From Dendrolimus kikuchii (lineage: Eukaryota > Arthropoda > Insecta > Lepidoptera > Lasiocampidae), in the NCBI GenBank assembly GCA_019925095.2, contig CM034415.1, positions 8,217,001 through 8,281,000 on the forward strand: 64,000 nucleotides of DNA, given 5' to 3'. A program made the translations under genes and the position numbers. The notes beneath the pieces were generated by a model. That model saw only the letters and a program-made list of their open reading frames with translations, made no database searches and was not told the DNA's origin. Shown here piece after piece: positions 9,645-20,726 of the stretch; positions within the stretch are counted from its first letter, which is position 1; the number at the start of each line of letters is the position of its first letter.

Positions 9645-10340
9645 TTAAGGCTTGGCAGCTAGGCCTTTAAGCCAGATCTCAGTTTACAATATAGTTTCTT
9701 CATTTTCTTAAGCCTACGTGTAACACAGCTGAACTGTAGGTTATCAGCTGGTGCCATTCAACGGAGTTCTTGTGACAACTCAAAAGGCCACATTTGACTT
9801 TACAGTTCACATTTCTCGCTAAACACATAATTACTACTCAAAAACTATCAATATCCTACAACTATTGTTCATTTTAGAGTAATTTTACACATTTCTAGAA
9901 AATACGCTCGCGGACCGCGTTCGTAATACCGAAGTAAGAATGAGAGTTGGTCTGAAAGAGAGTGTCGGGGTGAAGGTAAGGAAAGGAATGCTCCGGTGGT
10001 TCGGGCATGTGGAAAGAATGCACGATGAAAGAATGACTAAACAGATATACAATGCAAAAGTGGATGGATGCAGAAGTCGTGGAAGGCCACGACACACCTT
10101 CCATGATCAAATTGATCGTGTACTAGCAGAAGGTGATGTCAAGAGCCTTAAGAACAGACGAGCGTGCATGACAAGAGTTGTGAATGCCAAAGAAGCAAGT
10201 GAGGTGTGTAAGAATAAGCCTAAATGGCGCTCTGTTGTTCGTGCCTACCCCGCAAGGGAACTGGCGTGAAGTTATGTATGTATGTATTTTTAGAAAATAA
10301 AACTGCACAGCACAACATCTCCTTCCAGTTCCCGCCAAAA
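9645..10340 (+). repeat. Repeat H copy interrupted by an RTE LINE
   Basis: The left part ends at 9904 and the right part resumes at 10291 with the same TAGAAAATA, so the repeat was in place before the LINE arrived. Confidence 0.75.
9905..10290 (+). mobile_element. RTE-type LINE 3' fragment with target duplication
   Basis: The plus-strand frame encodes VRKGMLRWFGHVERMHDERM, then KVDGCRSRGRPRHTFHDQID, and ends at RAYPARELA and a TGA with a TATG tail. It is one of the least disrupted copies. TAGAAAATA at 896-904 of the 9-kb block is repeated at 10291-10299, a 9-bp target duplication. It is 5'-truncated and inactive. Confidence 0.85.
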
Positions 10341-10609
10341 ACTCCATTTTAATAATAACGCAGGGAAACAAATATAGATAAAAAACAAAAGAACATCTAT
10401 GTTCCAAATTCAAACATATAGTATGTTTGGCGGCCAGTACCATGCCACACCAAATTAATTAAAACTCTTTGTTGGAGGTTCCAACAAATATGATGTGGTA
10501 ATTGTGTAGGTTATAATTCGAGGTCCCTCGATTGTATATGGACGGTATTCACTACATATAATTTTCATGTCGGCAGACGCGATAGACGTATATTGCGTTT
10601 GGTTTGTTT

Positions 10610-10800
10610 TAAACCGACTTCAAAAAAAGGAGGAGGTTCTCAATTCGTCGGGATCTTTTTTTTTTAACCGACATCTTTTTTCTTTTTTTATCTATGTTCA
10701 CCAATTAAGTATATCATCAGTACAACATCTTAAAGTCGGTGCTTAGTAATTTTCAAAAAAAAAAAAATAATTTTTATTTTTTGCTTTGCACCGACTTCAA
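10610..10800. repeat. AACCGACTTCAAAAA-type repeat
   Basis: AAACCGACTTCAAAAAAAGG at the left and GCACCGACTTCAAGATG at the right bracket poly-T runs. The same motif recurs near 3690, 14925-15320 and 31995-32030. Confidence 0.5.
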
Positions 10801-10818
10801 GATGTTTTAGATAATATA

Positions 10819-12471
10819 CACTGACGGACTCATAAATTGCATCAAAGTAATAGACGACTTTGAAATAAATATTTTAACCAAGTATGCAAACTTTCTATAC
10901 AGATTTAAATTGAAACCTCTAGATTGGTTCGTGAACTTTAAAACAGCGTAGGGTCATATCCTTAAGTTTAAGTTTGTGTACTGGAAAGGACCTTAAGACT
11001 ATTTTTGAAGAAAAAACAGAAATAAAGGAAAATTGGTTTAATTAAAAAATTGGTTTTAACAATGGACACAAACTTTATGCAAGGGTTTATTTACGTTTTA
11101 ATAAGGTGTATTACCTCCACGTGCCCTTATTACGGATTCTAATCGGTTCCGCATAGATTTTATTAGGGTTATTAAAAGATCTTGCGGAATATTGTCTCAT
11201 TCTTCTGAAAGTGCTGTTCTTAGTGCTGCCACTGTCGTGGGCAAAGGGTTTCTCGCATATACAGCTCTTTTTAAATTGTCCCAAACATGCTCAATGGGAT
11301 TGAGATCCGGGCTGCGTGCTGGCCAATTCATTGTAAGTATCCCAACCTCTTCGCAATATTGTCGAACTTGTGCAGCAGCGTGCGGCCTGGCATTACCCTG
11401 CATTAAAGTAAAATTTTCGCCTATGAATCCCATGTAAGGCACCACGTGATCTTCTAAGATCTCTGTTATGTAGCGATGTGCAGTCAAACCCCCTCTATTA
11501 CCGTTTTGGCGGACCATGTCTATGAACACAAGTTCTGTTCGCCCGTTCATTGATATGCCACCCCAGACCATACACGAACCGCCTCCAAAAGGAACACGCT
11601 CCTCAATGCAAATTTGAGCATATCGCTCCCCACGTCGACGATAGACTCTTCTGCGACCATCTGCACTATATAAAAATGTCCTACACTCGTTCGTGAACAA
11701 TACGGAGGTCCATTACTCTTTTGTCCAATTCAGGTGATCACGCGCAAATCTTAAGCGAGCTTTTCTGTGAGCTACAGACAACTTTGGACCATTTGCTGGT
11801 CTAATAGGGGTGATATCCGCTTCCTTTAACCTTTTTCTTATTGTTCGTGCACTCACGTTTACTCCACGCACTTCATTAAACTCTGTCTTGATGTTAACAG
11901 ACGTGAGGAAACGATTTCGCAGGGAAGTTGTAACAATAAATCGGTCATCACGACCGGAGGTTGCTCGAGTCCTGCCTGTACCACGTCTCCTTCTGTAAGA
12001 ACCTGTCTCCACAAACCTTCTGTATATTTTAGAAACCGTAGACTGTTTTAAATTTAAATTTCTACCAATCGTTCGTTGATCCAAGGCCTCCCGCACCAAT
12101 GCTACAATTTGAGCCGCTTGTTCGGACGAAGTATCCATATTATGGTTCAAAAACTCTCGATGAGTTAAAAAACTAACCCAACAATTCTGCTGGTAACAAT
12201 AATTCAATTGACAAAAGAATAAAAAATCAATGAGAATCAATTTAAAACTGCTATAAATAACACGCAAATCTGATACTACGAGTAAATTTTCTTTTCCCGG
12301 CTATATTCATTTGTTTTACTGCAGTTCTATTTTTAAATTTTCCTTTTTTTTGAGATTAAGAGCCAGTCTCTCCATATTTATATAATTTAATCTAAAAAGT
12401 TTGCATACTTATTTAAAAAAATCATTTCAAAGTAATCTAGAACTTTGATGCAGTTTATGAGTCCGTCAGTT
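10819..12471 (-). mobile_element. Tc1-like DNA transposon, inactive
   Basis: A 1653-bp element between TA dinucleotides (817-818 of the 10-kb block and 12472-12473). The inverted termini share ACTGACGGACTCATAAA and stay similar for roughly 85 bp. It carries one transposase gene on the minus strand with disabling changes and sits in the intron between exons M3 and M4. Confidence 0.9.
11098..12138 (-). pseudogene. Tc1-like transposase, disabled
   Basis: The frame runs from an ATG at 12138 (MDTSSEQAAQIVALV) to a TAA at 11098, about 346 codons, the usual size for Tc1 transposases. The N-terminal half has a paired-like helix-turn-helix (NLKQSTVSKIYRRF) and an arginine-rich linker. The C-terminal half has the DDE catalytic fold with SCMVWGGIS and RSPDLNPIEHVWDNLKRAV. 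It carries two in-frame stops, a TAA at 11713-11715 and a TGA at 11197-11199. The first catalytic aspartate position reads asparagine (FTNECR), the second reads glycine (QGNARPH), and the final glutamate is kept. The element could at most be mobilised by another transposase. Confidence 0.88.
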
Positions 12472-12509
12472 TATAATTAATCTAAATAATAAAATGACTG
12501 GTGTTTTTG

Positions 12510-12768
12510 GCGGGAACTGAAAGGAGACGTTGTGCTGTGCAGTTTTATTTTCTAAAAATGTGTAAAATTACTCTAAAATGAACAATAGTTGTAGGATATT
12601 GATAGTTTTTGAGTAGTAATTATGTGTTTTGTGAGAAATGTGAACTGTATAGTCAAATGTGGCCTTTCGAGTTTTCATAAGAACTCCGTTGAATGGTATG
12701 GATTGTAGCCTATAATACAACTGCGCCTAGCTTAAAGGCCTAGTTGCCAAGCCTTAAACATAAAATAA
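12510..12768 (-). repeat. Repeat H, minus orientation
   Basis: It is the reverse complement of 8866-9118 over its full length. With 8866-9118 it forms an inverted pair around the Tc1-like element. Confidence 0.75.
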
Positions 12769-12894
12769 TAAAATGTCTACTATTAAAGCATGTCAAATAT
12801 ATTTATGTCAGTTCATAGTGTTTCATCGTCCATAAACATGTACATATGATCAATGGAAATCAGCTTTCAAGGTGCACAGTAAAGATCACCTTAC

Positions 12895-13017
12895 CGTCAT
12901 CAATGTCATTGATATCATCATAGTTGCAATGCTCATCGCCATCGTCGTCATCTGCAGGTGCAGGTGAATGCGGTGTCTCCACTTTTATTTCAATCTTGAT
13001 TTTGTCATCGACAATAT
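12895..13017 (-). CDS. Minus-strand ZAD gene, exon M3: acidic linker
   Basis: The acceptor CATTACAG precedes 13017 and the donor GTAAGG follows 12895. The 123-nt exon runs phase 1 to phase 1. It encodes about 41 residues: an alternating charged strand (IVDDKIKIEIKVE), a proline-rich turn (PHSPAPA) and an acidic run with DDDDGDEH and DDINDIDD. The plus gene has the same kind of exon at 31573-31692, with a KVKLERVKVEK strand followed by a poly-aspartate run, in the same order and phases. It is a flexible acidic linker between the ZAD and the basic region. The function is not known. Confidence 0.85.
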
Positions 13018-13054
13018 CTGTAATGTATTATAGAATAGAATATACTTTATGGTA

Positions 13055-13462
13055 TAAAAAAACGTGTGCGTCTCGGGACGCCCGACAGAAGTGTGATAAC
13101 TTAAACTAATCTAAGTTGAACTGTTTAAAATTGAAATTGTTTAACTTGAGAAAAGCTTAGGTTATTACTTAAATTTTATGTATATTAATATGATAATGTA
13201 AGGAAAGGTTATTTATTAATAAAATGTCGTATGTTGTAAAATATATTTTATTCTTAGTTACAATTCTTGAATATGCACATAAGAAGAAATACGGCTAGCG
13301 CTGTGGGTTAGAGTGAGAGAGGAGAAGCCTGCTTACCGCTGCCGTGTCCGTGGCAGAAAGGGAAGCCAGACAAACTGGCGCCGTAACGCATTACGTAACG
13401 AAGCGGCTTACCCTCCCATAAGAAGTTATCACTTCAAAATGTTGCATAAAATCAAGAACATT
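13055..13462 (+). mobile_element. MITE-like repeat D
   Basis: It has CCCGACAGAAGTG with ATAACTTAAACTAA at the left and CATAAGAAGTTATCACTTC at the right, giving short inverted termini (GAAGTGATAACTT). The right half is GC-richer (ACGGCTAGCGCTGTGGGTTA). Copies are at 33550-33895 and 41800-42420. Confidence 0.6.
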
Positions 13463-14160
13463 AATATACAAGTGCAATAGGCGGTCTTATCGCCCATGGC
13501 GATTTCTTCCATACATCTTTTGGATGGAGTATAAGGGAAGCTCACAACGCCCCAAATGCTCCACTAGATTTCGATTCCACGCCCGATCAGTTCGTTACGC
13601 CAATCATTAAGGTCTTTGTGGCCATGATAGATTGAAAGTGGGCTTGAAAAGGAAACAACTTTTCATTGGTATGAATATACGTATCTGGAAAAGACCGCCT
13701 CTATGAAATACCCCCTATAGACCGATAAATTTAATTTTAACTTTGAAGTAACAAAGTATTTTATTGATGGTTTTATTAAAAATTATTTATTTATTTTACT
13801 AATTAAATATTATATAAGTAGAATTAGTTTTATTAATAATTGGGTCGTTTTGGTCTTACGCCAAAAAGAAGGTTCGCACTGAAAATCAGCGTTGTGTCGG
13901 ATATAATTCCGGCACAGCAATATGCTGAGTGCAAACCTTGTTTGCTGAAAATGCAGAGTAAAAATTTTCAAAGTATGCTCTGTTACGTACGTCGCTATTT
14001 CTTGAAATAAAGTTTTTCTTTCTTTCTTTCTAAATTAGTACCGAAAAATCCTCAAGAACATTGGTGTTGCTATAAGCCCTAAGCTACCACCGACGTCGGT
14101 CTGGTGTCCAGAGGAGCAGATATGCGCAAAATCTCCTCCCGTGATTCCGTCACAGGGACC
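13463..14160. other. Intronic stretch with a decayed LINE tail
   Basis: Positions 13475-13535 hold an inverted CAATAGGCGGTCTTATCGCC LINE-tail fragment. The rest has no recognised feature. Confidence 0.4.
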
Positions 14161-14164
14161 ACGT

Positions 14165-14410
14165 GCATTTTTTTTATTTTTATTGCAGGAGATCATCAGA
14201 CAGGCAGACGGCTCACTTGATGGAAAGTGGTAACCATCGCCTATGGACATTTGCAACATCAAAGTTGCTACAAATACGCTGCTGCTCTCTTAAGGGAAAC
14301 TGGAACATGGTCACTAATGCCGGAACACAACTCAAGGTTGTTATGGCGACATACTTTAGACCAGGGGTGGTAGCCATCCAGTCGGGCAAATGCCCTACCA
14401 CCTGGCAAAC
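14165..14410 (+). repeat. Repeat A copy, plus orientation
   Basis: It starts TTTTATTGCAGGAGATCATC and runs to CCCTACCACCTGGC. It forms an inverted pair with 14615-14905, about 200 bp apart. Confidence 0.75.
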
Positions 14411-14614
14411 CACCTGCATCTGGGGATGAGGTGGAACTAAACCTCTGTTGGTGAAATGAGACACTCTGCTTCCCGGGATGACATAAGCCTTGATGCGCTG
14501 ATGAGCATGGGTGTAACTACGTTCTAAACCTCATTTTCTTCCACCGCAAGCACGGGCACATGAGAGGCAGGTTCAGGTTTGGTAATTTTCTAACAAAAAA
14601 TATATATCGGTGCA

Positions 14615-14905
14615 AGGACGGAGAAAGAATACAATTTTCTGCGGCCTGTCGTAAGAGGCGACAAAACAACCCACAGTCAGGTGGTAGGGCATTTGCTCGA
14701 CTGAATGGCTACCCCCCTAGTCTAAAGTATGTCGCCATAACAACCTTGAGTAGTGTTCCGGCATTAGTGACCAGGTTCTAGTCTCCCTTAAGAGAGCAGC
14801 AGCGCATTTGTAGCACTTGGTGTTGCAAATGTCTATAGGCGATGGTGACCGCTTTCCATCAAGTGGGCCGTCTGCCTGTCTGCTGAACTCCTGCAATAAA
14901 AATAA
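14615..14905 (-). repeat. Repeat A copy, minus orientation
   Basis: It is the reverse complement of the same family, ending CTGAACTCCTGCAATAAAAA. Frames inside are spurious. Confidence 0.75.
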
Positions 14906-14924
14906 GAAAAAGAAAGAAACCGAC

Positions 14925-15320
14925 TTGAAGTTTAACTAAAAGACAAAAAAAATCTTGAAGTCGGTACCAAGTAAAACATAAGAAAAATCACTACATCTTG
15001 CAATATTTTGTTCTTGTAACAATGTATATATGGTAATTTTTATGTTTTGTTATAAAATCGATGCATAAACAAAAAAAGTTGTGGTTGAAAAAACGCAAAA
15101 ATTTCACTTTTTAGCCTGATTTCAATGGTTTTTCTACTATATCTTCGGAACCCAAAGTCTGCCAGCATTAAAATTTATATGGGACCATTTCGAAGCTTTG
15201 CTAAACCAAACCCCAAAAGAATCATCAAAACCGGTTAAAAAACAACAAGTTATGGTTGAACATGTATAAAAAAATATATATCTACATGACGATTTGATAC
15301 ACCTTTTTAAAGTCGGTTAA
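14925..15320. repeat. Repeat with CCGACTTGAAG / AAGTCGGT ends
   Basis: AAACCGACTTGAAGTTTAAC on the left and TTTTAAAGTCGGTTAAAAAA on the right are imperfect inverted ends, with noncoding AT-rich sequence between them. Confidence 0.5.
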
Positions 15321-15534
15321 AAAACAAGATCCAGTTTAATTACACCTATAGTGTAATGGAAGTAAAACTGTGTTCACAAACCAGTGACTTTTGCAGGATT
15401 CGGTAAAAAACCATTACCGTAAAACTCGATGGAAGTGGGAAAGAGGCCTTATTTCTATCTATCTTAGGCTTTTATATTCTATAAATACAGAAGTTTAATA
15501 TATCAAACAATTAGTTTTCGGAGAATTAATGGAG

Positions 15535-15880
15535 TTGTCATCATCATCATCTGAGCGTTAAATCCAGGTTACGTTCAGAGCGTTCGCTCCAACGCCTAAG
15601 GTCCGTTTTCCTACTTCTTCTACTCCTCTTCGCGCGGTCTCCAGCGTCCCCCGTCTTGAGGCCATTGGTACGCATGTCATTTTTCACAACATCCAGCCAG
15701 CATTTCTTGGGTCTTCCCCTTCAACCGGGACCCGGCGGTGGTGGATGGCTAGGCTATGACATTTGTTCCCCACATAATTAGCCAGTCTCCGCAAAACGTG
15801 AACGTGGCCGTACCAGCGTAAGCGACACGCCAAGCGAATTGTCCGTGACGTAGCAGACAAACTGAAATTGTCTGCTACAT
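15535..15880 (-). pseudogene. LINE reverse transcriptase C-terminal remnant
   Basis: The minus strand encodes RLACRLRWYGHVHVLRRLAN, then YVGNKCHSLAIHHRRVPVEG, a familiar end of insect LINE polyproteins. A related remnant is at 53620-53970. Confidence 0.7.
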
Positions 15881-16134
15881 CAGGCATATTAGAAATAAAT
15901 AGAACTAACAGAGTTGTAACTACTAAAATGATAATTTCTTAGAATGATTATACAAATGTCTTTGTATTCATGTTGTTACAGACAGAGCGCTTCCCGGACC
16001 TCCCTGCCGGTGTACAACTCCCCCTCGCCCTTCATACCGCCGACGCCCATAGCTCACACAGTTAGCAGCTAGGCGTCAGACAGAACATGCGATATAAGAA
16101 GCGGCCTTGAAGGCAGAGTGATGCATACATACAT

Positions 16135-16372
16135 ACGTAACTTCACGCCAGTTCCCTTGTGGGGTAGGCACGAACAACAGAGTGCCATTTAGGCTTATTC
16201 TTACACACCTCACTTGCCTCTTTGACATTCATAACTCTTGTCATGCAAGCTCGTCTGTTCTTAAGGCTCCTGACATCACCTTCTGCTAGTACACGATCAA
16301 TTTGATCATGGAAGGTGTGTTGTGGCCTTCCACGACTTCTGCATCCATCCACTTTTGCATTGTATATTGCAG
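16135..16372 (-). mobile_element. RTE-type LINE 3' fragment
   Basis: The minus strand encodes KVDGCRSRGRPQHTFHDQID through a RAYPTRELA stop, with a CATA-repeat tail at 16125-16136. Confidence 0.8.
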
Positions 16373-16569
16373 AGTGATGCACTTGCACTTAATTGCACTT
16401 ACATCACTTTAAAACGACTAGTACTCTCTCTGCCATTCAGCATTATATTCTGTTACTCGTCTATGTGTAGTTTTAAATTAATGTCTGTATACATCAAAAT
16501 AATAAGTCAGTTAGAAGCAACTGCCACCAATACCTCAGTTATACTAACATAGTTCCAAAGTGTACTTAC

Positions 16570-16711
16570 CAACAGCTCCATGAATTTTGCTCTTCAACAT
16601 TATTTCTTCACACTTAAGCACTTGTAAGCGGAATGATGTTGCGTCTCTCAGTCTTACAACACAGTTTGCACATATCAGTCTCTCCTCAGGTTCACCATCC
16701 AGGTTTGATAT
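16570..16711 (-). CDS. Minus-strand ZAD gene, exon M2: second half of the ZAD
   Basis: The acceptor CCTCATTTCTAG precedes 16711 and the donor GTAAGT follows 16570. The 142-nt exon starts in phase 0 and ends in phase 1. It encodes ISNLDGEPEERLICANCVVR and then LRDATSFRLQVLKCEEIM. ICANC supplies the second zinc-binding CxxC of the ZAD, and the following helix is the dimerisation helix typical of the fold. It completes the CRCC pair on exon M1. The plus-gene exon at 28386-28554 has the same start (IS), the same LIC..C and the same entry and exit phases. It was recovered only by reading splice phase because it has no start codon. Confidence 0.9.
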
Positions 16712-17099
16712 CTAGAAATGAGGTAAATATAATATTTGAATATTCTACATCACTGTTCATCTACTTCTTTCAGCGACAGGCTTCTTTGATATCTCATTTA
16801 ATAGTTGTAGGCCACAAAGGCATGCAAAGGAATCTTAGTCCATACAGCTAATTCTGGTGTATAAGTCTTCTTCTAGTATAGAGAGTCTTGTTTTTGTATG
16901 GTAGTGTTGAACAAAACCAAAGCTATACAAGTTGTTTTATGTTAACGATGTTACACCTCTTTACTTATGTGACTACTTACGTTTTTTGGTAGTGATCAAT
17001 TTTAAATTGAGAATAACGATGTTTTTAGATAAGAATTGAAAAAATTAATATTGCTTCCACAATATACAACTATTCAAGAGGTTAAGGACCCATGCACTA

Positions 17100-17312
17100 C
17101 AAAAAATCAATGCTATCCAATGGAGTTCTAGTGAAAACTCAAAAGGCCTCATTTGACAATACAGTTCACATTTCTCACAAACAACACATAATTACTACTC
17201 AAAAACTATCAATATCCTACAACAGTAGTACATTTTAGAGCAATTTTACACATTTTAAAAAGTAAAACTGCACAGCACCGCATCCTGTTTCAGTGCCTGC
17301 CAAAAACTCCTC
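17100..17312 (+). repeat. Repeat H, 5'-truncated copy
   Basis: It matches the middle and end of 8866-9118, including GAACACTCAAAAGG-like and AACTGCACAGCAC blocks, with more divergence than the other copies. Confidence 0.65.
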
Positions 17313-17655
17313 TCTTTTAATGGGTTAGCAATTATTCTATTCTTGTTGTTGCTGGCTCCAACACCTTTGGCATTGATTTTGCCAATGTCAAAGTAAAAGT
17401 GGCAGGTGATAGATGCTAATATAACTGGCAAAATGAAGAAATTTTAAGTCGGTAATCTTTTTCCAGAAACCTAAGGCCAAGGCAACACAAACGGTTATGT
17501 TAGGGTGACTATTTTATATGAATATATTGTTAAGTGAAAGAATTTACATAGAATAAATATTTGCTTACTATATACTCAAGTCAGAAGGAAATCAATATTA
17601 ATTGAGCAAGGGTAATCATGGGGCACAATATCATATAGGGGCATAAATAAATTTG
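17313..17655. other. Intronic stretch without a recognised feature
   Basis: AT-rich sequence, mostly single-copy in appearance. No exon or element is seen. Confidence 0.4.
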
Positions 17656-17659
17656 GACA

Positions 17660-17990
17660 GTAAAAAAATATGTTATAAAACTATGTTTTAAGAGTTTTAA
17701 CTGCAGTAATTTATTTGATTTATATTATTCCAATGTTTCAGCCACTTTTCAGTAGCAGACAAAGATGTCAAATTGTCAATGTTAGGTTCCCATAGAGTAA
17801 ATAATAACCATAAACAAAATTAAAAATAAATAATTAAAATGAACAAGTTAGTGGTAGGCTGAATAAAACTTTAACAATACTCATTGACACTCGACATCTT
17901 TGTCTTCCATGATCACAGCTACTGAAAAGTGGCTGAAACATCAGAATAATAAAAATTAAATAAATTACCGCACTTAGAACTGTTAACCTT
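17660..17990. repeat. Repeat E, inverted pair
   Basis: CAGCCACTTTTCAGTAGC at 17740 and CTACTGAAAAGTGGCTGA near 17920 face each other, so two E-type arms form a palindrome of about 300 bp. Confidence 0.55.
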
Positions 17991-18134
17991 TTAGCTCACT
18001 ATTAGCACATATGTGTCAGTGATGAGAGTGCAGATCGCGTTTGTGCATGTAATCATTAATTGTGTTGTTGTCTCACTCTGTTTATATAGGAGTTGTATGA
18101 TTTGTATGAAATGGGTATATTTTCTTGGTATTTT

Positions 18135-18455
18135 TTTTTTTTTATTGCAGGAGATCAGCAGACAGGCAGACGGCCCACTTGATGGAAAGCGGTTACCCTC
18201 GCCTATGGACATTTGCAACACCAAAGTTGCTACAAATGCGCTGCTGCTCTCTTAAGGGAGACTGGAGCCTGGTCACTAATGCTGGAACACAACTCAAGGT
18301 TGTTATGGCGACATACTTTAGACCAGGGGTGGTAGCCATCCAGTCGGGCAAATGCCTTACCACATGGCTGTGGGTTGTTAAGTCGCCTCTTACGACAGGC
18401 CGCCCGGCCGCAGGAAATTGTATTCTTTCTCCGTTCCTGCACGGATATAATATGG
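18135..18455 (+). repeat. Repeat A, near full-length
   Basis: This is the clearest copy. It runs from TTTTTATTGCAGGAGATCAG through CTTACGACAGGCCGCCCGGC to TCTCCGTTCCTGCACGGAT. Confidence 0.8.
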
Positions 18456-18559
18456 TATATTACGAGATAGTGATAGTGTTAGTCTTGCGGCTTTTTGGTA
18501 TATCAATAATTGTCTTAAGGGTTAAAACATAGTTTTATTATATATACTAGTCGCAAAAA

Positions 18560-18755
18560 CCCAACCTAAGCTAGAACCTTATTCAGGTTGGCAACAAAGT
18601 GACTGTGGTTTCTTTTTGTGAAGTGATTTTTATCCCTCCTCATTACATGCCCATACCAACTTAGCCTTCTTCCTCTACATTTTTCAGTCTCAGATGCAAC
18701 TTTCAAAGATCCTGTTATGTACTTATTTTTCGCCTCATCTCTCACATTTTTCATG
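18560..18755 (-). pseudogene. LINE reverse transcriptase C-terminal remnant
   Basis: The minus strand encodes NKYITGSLKVASETEKCRGR and then RLSWYGHVMRRDKNH, a typical LINE C-terminal motif. It is a fragment only. Confidence 0.65.
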
Positions 18756-18784
18756 GATTATCACTCAATTATTCCATTAAACAC

Positions 18785-18890
18785 AAACATACATACATAC
18801 ATAACTTCACGCCAGTTCCCTTGCGGGGTAGGCACGAACAACAGAGTGCCATTTAGGCTTATTCTTACACACCTCACTTGCCTCTTTCCA
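18785..18890 (-). mobile_element. RTE-type LINE 3' end, very short
   Basis: A CATA tail is followed by ACTTCACGCCAGTTCCCTTG, the reverse complement of the last ~90 bp of the RTE family. Confidence 0.75.
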
Positions 18891-19311
18891 TTAAACAGAG
18901 AAGGAAATATAGGGTATAGTTATACGGCAAATTAACAACAACAACAATAAATAAATGTGCCATATATCTATACCGCACCCAATATAACATTTATTTTTAA
19001 GGAATTCCCGAAATTATTTTAGCTTTTAAGAGAATTCTTTATTTTACACTTCAATATTGTTTTTGTAGATGATTTACACTTTACAACATATATTTTTTAC
19101 TTCAAAATAGGGCTATTTAGGCACTATCGTCTATACTAAGTCATGCCAAGTCTGTCTCAAATATTAGTTCCTTCCAGTGGCTTAGGACTTAGGGATCAGT
19201 TGTGTTGTAACAAGAAAATGATAATGAACTGGTTTCGCATAGAAAAGTTTGCAAATAGTCCGATAAAGACATCTTTGTAGAAATATCTGTGAAAATTTTG
19301 TATAAACTCAC
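18891..19311. other. Intron 1 of the minus-strand gene, proximal part
   Basis: It contains AATAAATGTGCCATATATCTA, an inverted relative of a piece near 24290-24440 in the first intron of the plus gene. Nothing else is recognised. Confidence 0.4.
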
Positions 19312-19482
19312 CAAGAGGCCAAAGCAATCAAATAACATATCGCTGTAGATTTCCTTTTGTCCCATCCAATCATACTCCACGGTAAGGAGCCGGCATTTCT
19401 TAGCGGCGCCGCAACATCTACAAAGGCCTGGATCTATTATTGGCCCTTTTGCAGTATTTGTCATAATTTTAGTTGAATTCAT
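19312..19482 (-). CDS. Minus-strand ZAD gene, exon M1: start codon and first half of the ZAD
   Basis: The ATG is at 19482 and the donor GTGAGT follows 19312, giving 171 nt (57 codons) ending in phase 0. The protein starts MNSTKIMTNTAKGPIIDPGL, then CRCCGAAKKCRLLTVEYDWM and GQKEIYSDMLFDCFGLL. CRCC is the first zinc-binding pair of a ZAD, and the WMG.(K/R)E(I/V)YS(D/E)ML core is shared almost residue for residue with plus-gene exon 1. ZADs are arthropod protein-protein domains that dimerise zinc-finger transcription factors. This gene and the plus gene point away from each other and their start codons are about 4.1 kb apart. An upstream noncoding exon cannot be excluded. Confidence 0.9.
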
Positions 19483-19612
19483 TACGATTTAAATTTATAA
19501 ATATAATTTATGTATATTGTATTGATATTTTCTATTTCGAAAACAATTTGTTTTTTTTCGTTGGGCAAACTATCAACTAAAAAACCGTCACCGTCAGAAT
19601 CAGTGCCACAGA

Positions 19613-19792
19613 CTAGTTCTGATTACTACGGACGCGTTCCTTTAGGCTACGTTCCATTAGGGACCAGTAATGACCACGTTCAAGAGCGCGATTGTGCCCG
19701 TTCCACTTGCTTGCCGGCGTTACAATCGTAAACCCAAGTGGAACAGTTATTCGACCCATCTCTTGACATGGGTCGTTGTGAGCGTTGTGCGA
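19613..19792. repeat. Left arm of a palindromic DNA element split by an R1-like LINE
   Basis: TTCGACCCATCTCTTGACAT and GTTACAATCGTAAA on this side reappear inverted at 21139-21420 (ATGTCAAGAGGTGGGTCGAA and TTTATGATTGTAAC). The two arms look like halves of one palindromic MITE-like element. Confidence 0.5.
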
Positions 19793-20726
19793 TGGGAAAT
19801 GGCTGTTCAAAGCGCACTTTGAGCAGCTAGTTCCCAAACTCGTCAAATCCGCGGGCGCACTCTCCAGGCTGCTTCCCAACGTGGGGGGCCCGGGGGGTGC
19901 GACGCGGAAACTTTACTCTGGCATCCTGAGGAGTATGGCGTTGTACGGTGCACCCGTCTGGTCCACTGCACTTCACCGCCAAAACAGAACCCTGCTGCAC
20001 CGGGCGCAGCGGGTTCTGGCCGTGAGGACCATACGGGGGTATCGCACAGTGTCGCGGACGGCGGCCACCCTCCTGGCAGGCGATCCGCCCTGGCATCTCC
20101 AGGCGAACGTCCTGGCAGAGGTGCGTCGCACCCGGCAGGATGCCCTAGCTAGAGGCCTGACCTTCTGTCAGGTCTAAAACGAGGCGATCAGGAAGCGGAA
20201 AACCGCCTCCATGATCGCCGTCTGGTCTCAAGAGCTCGACAACCCTGCGGCCTATGGCGGCTACACGGTGGATGCAATCAGGCCACAGCTGACGGAAGGG
20301 GTCAACCGCACTAGCGGCACCCTGACTTTCAGGACGACACAGATACTTACCGGAAACGGATGTTTCGATAAGTATCTGTGTCGCATTGTGGGCTGCTTGC
20401 CTTCCCCGGACTGCCGCCAGTGCGGCGCGCCCGACACGGCGTTACACACGCTTGTCGAGTGCGCCGCATGGGCGCCGCAGCGTTTCGAACTTGAGACGCA
20501 CGTAGGTCCAGTCGACTCGCTCTGCGACTTGGTCAAGGCCATGCTGCAGAGCAGCGACAATTGGGGGGCTGCGGTTACTTTTTGCGAGACAGTAATGTCA
20601 CTCAAGGAGGCCGCAGAACGAGACAGGGAGAGAAGTCCTACAGCGCGTGCCAATGCGTCTTCTCGAGGTCGCCGGCCTTCAGCTGGCACCCGGAGAGGCA
20701 GGTACGCGCATTACTTCCCTCCCTGA
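19785..20726 (+). pseudogene. R1-like LINE reverse transcriptase C-terminus, one stop
   Basis: One frame, broken only by a TAA at 20175-20177, encodes the thumb and C-terminal part of an R1-clade LINE protein: YSGILRSMALYGAPVWSTAL, then RAQRVLAVRTIRGYRTVSRT. The zinc-knuckle-like CRQCGAPDTALHTLVEC follows at about 20412-20462, with a serine/arginine-rich tail. The 5' part of the element is missing. The sequence is markedly GC-rich compared with its surroundings, as usual for R1-group elements in an AT-rich genome. A poly-A-like run at about 21121-21138 marks the end of the element. It lies between the two ZAD genes. Confidence 0.85.

Noticed and set aside
20261..20689. Minus-strand 142-residue frame
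   Set aside because: It is a shadow of the GC-rich R1-like coding frame on the plus strand.
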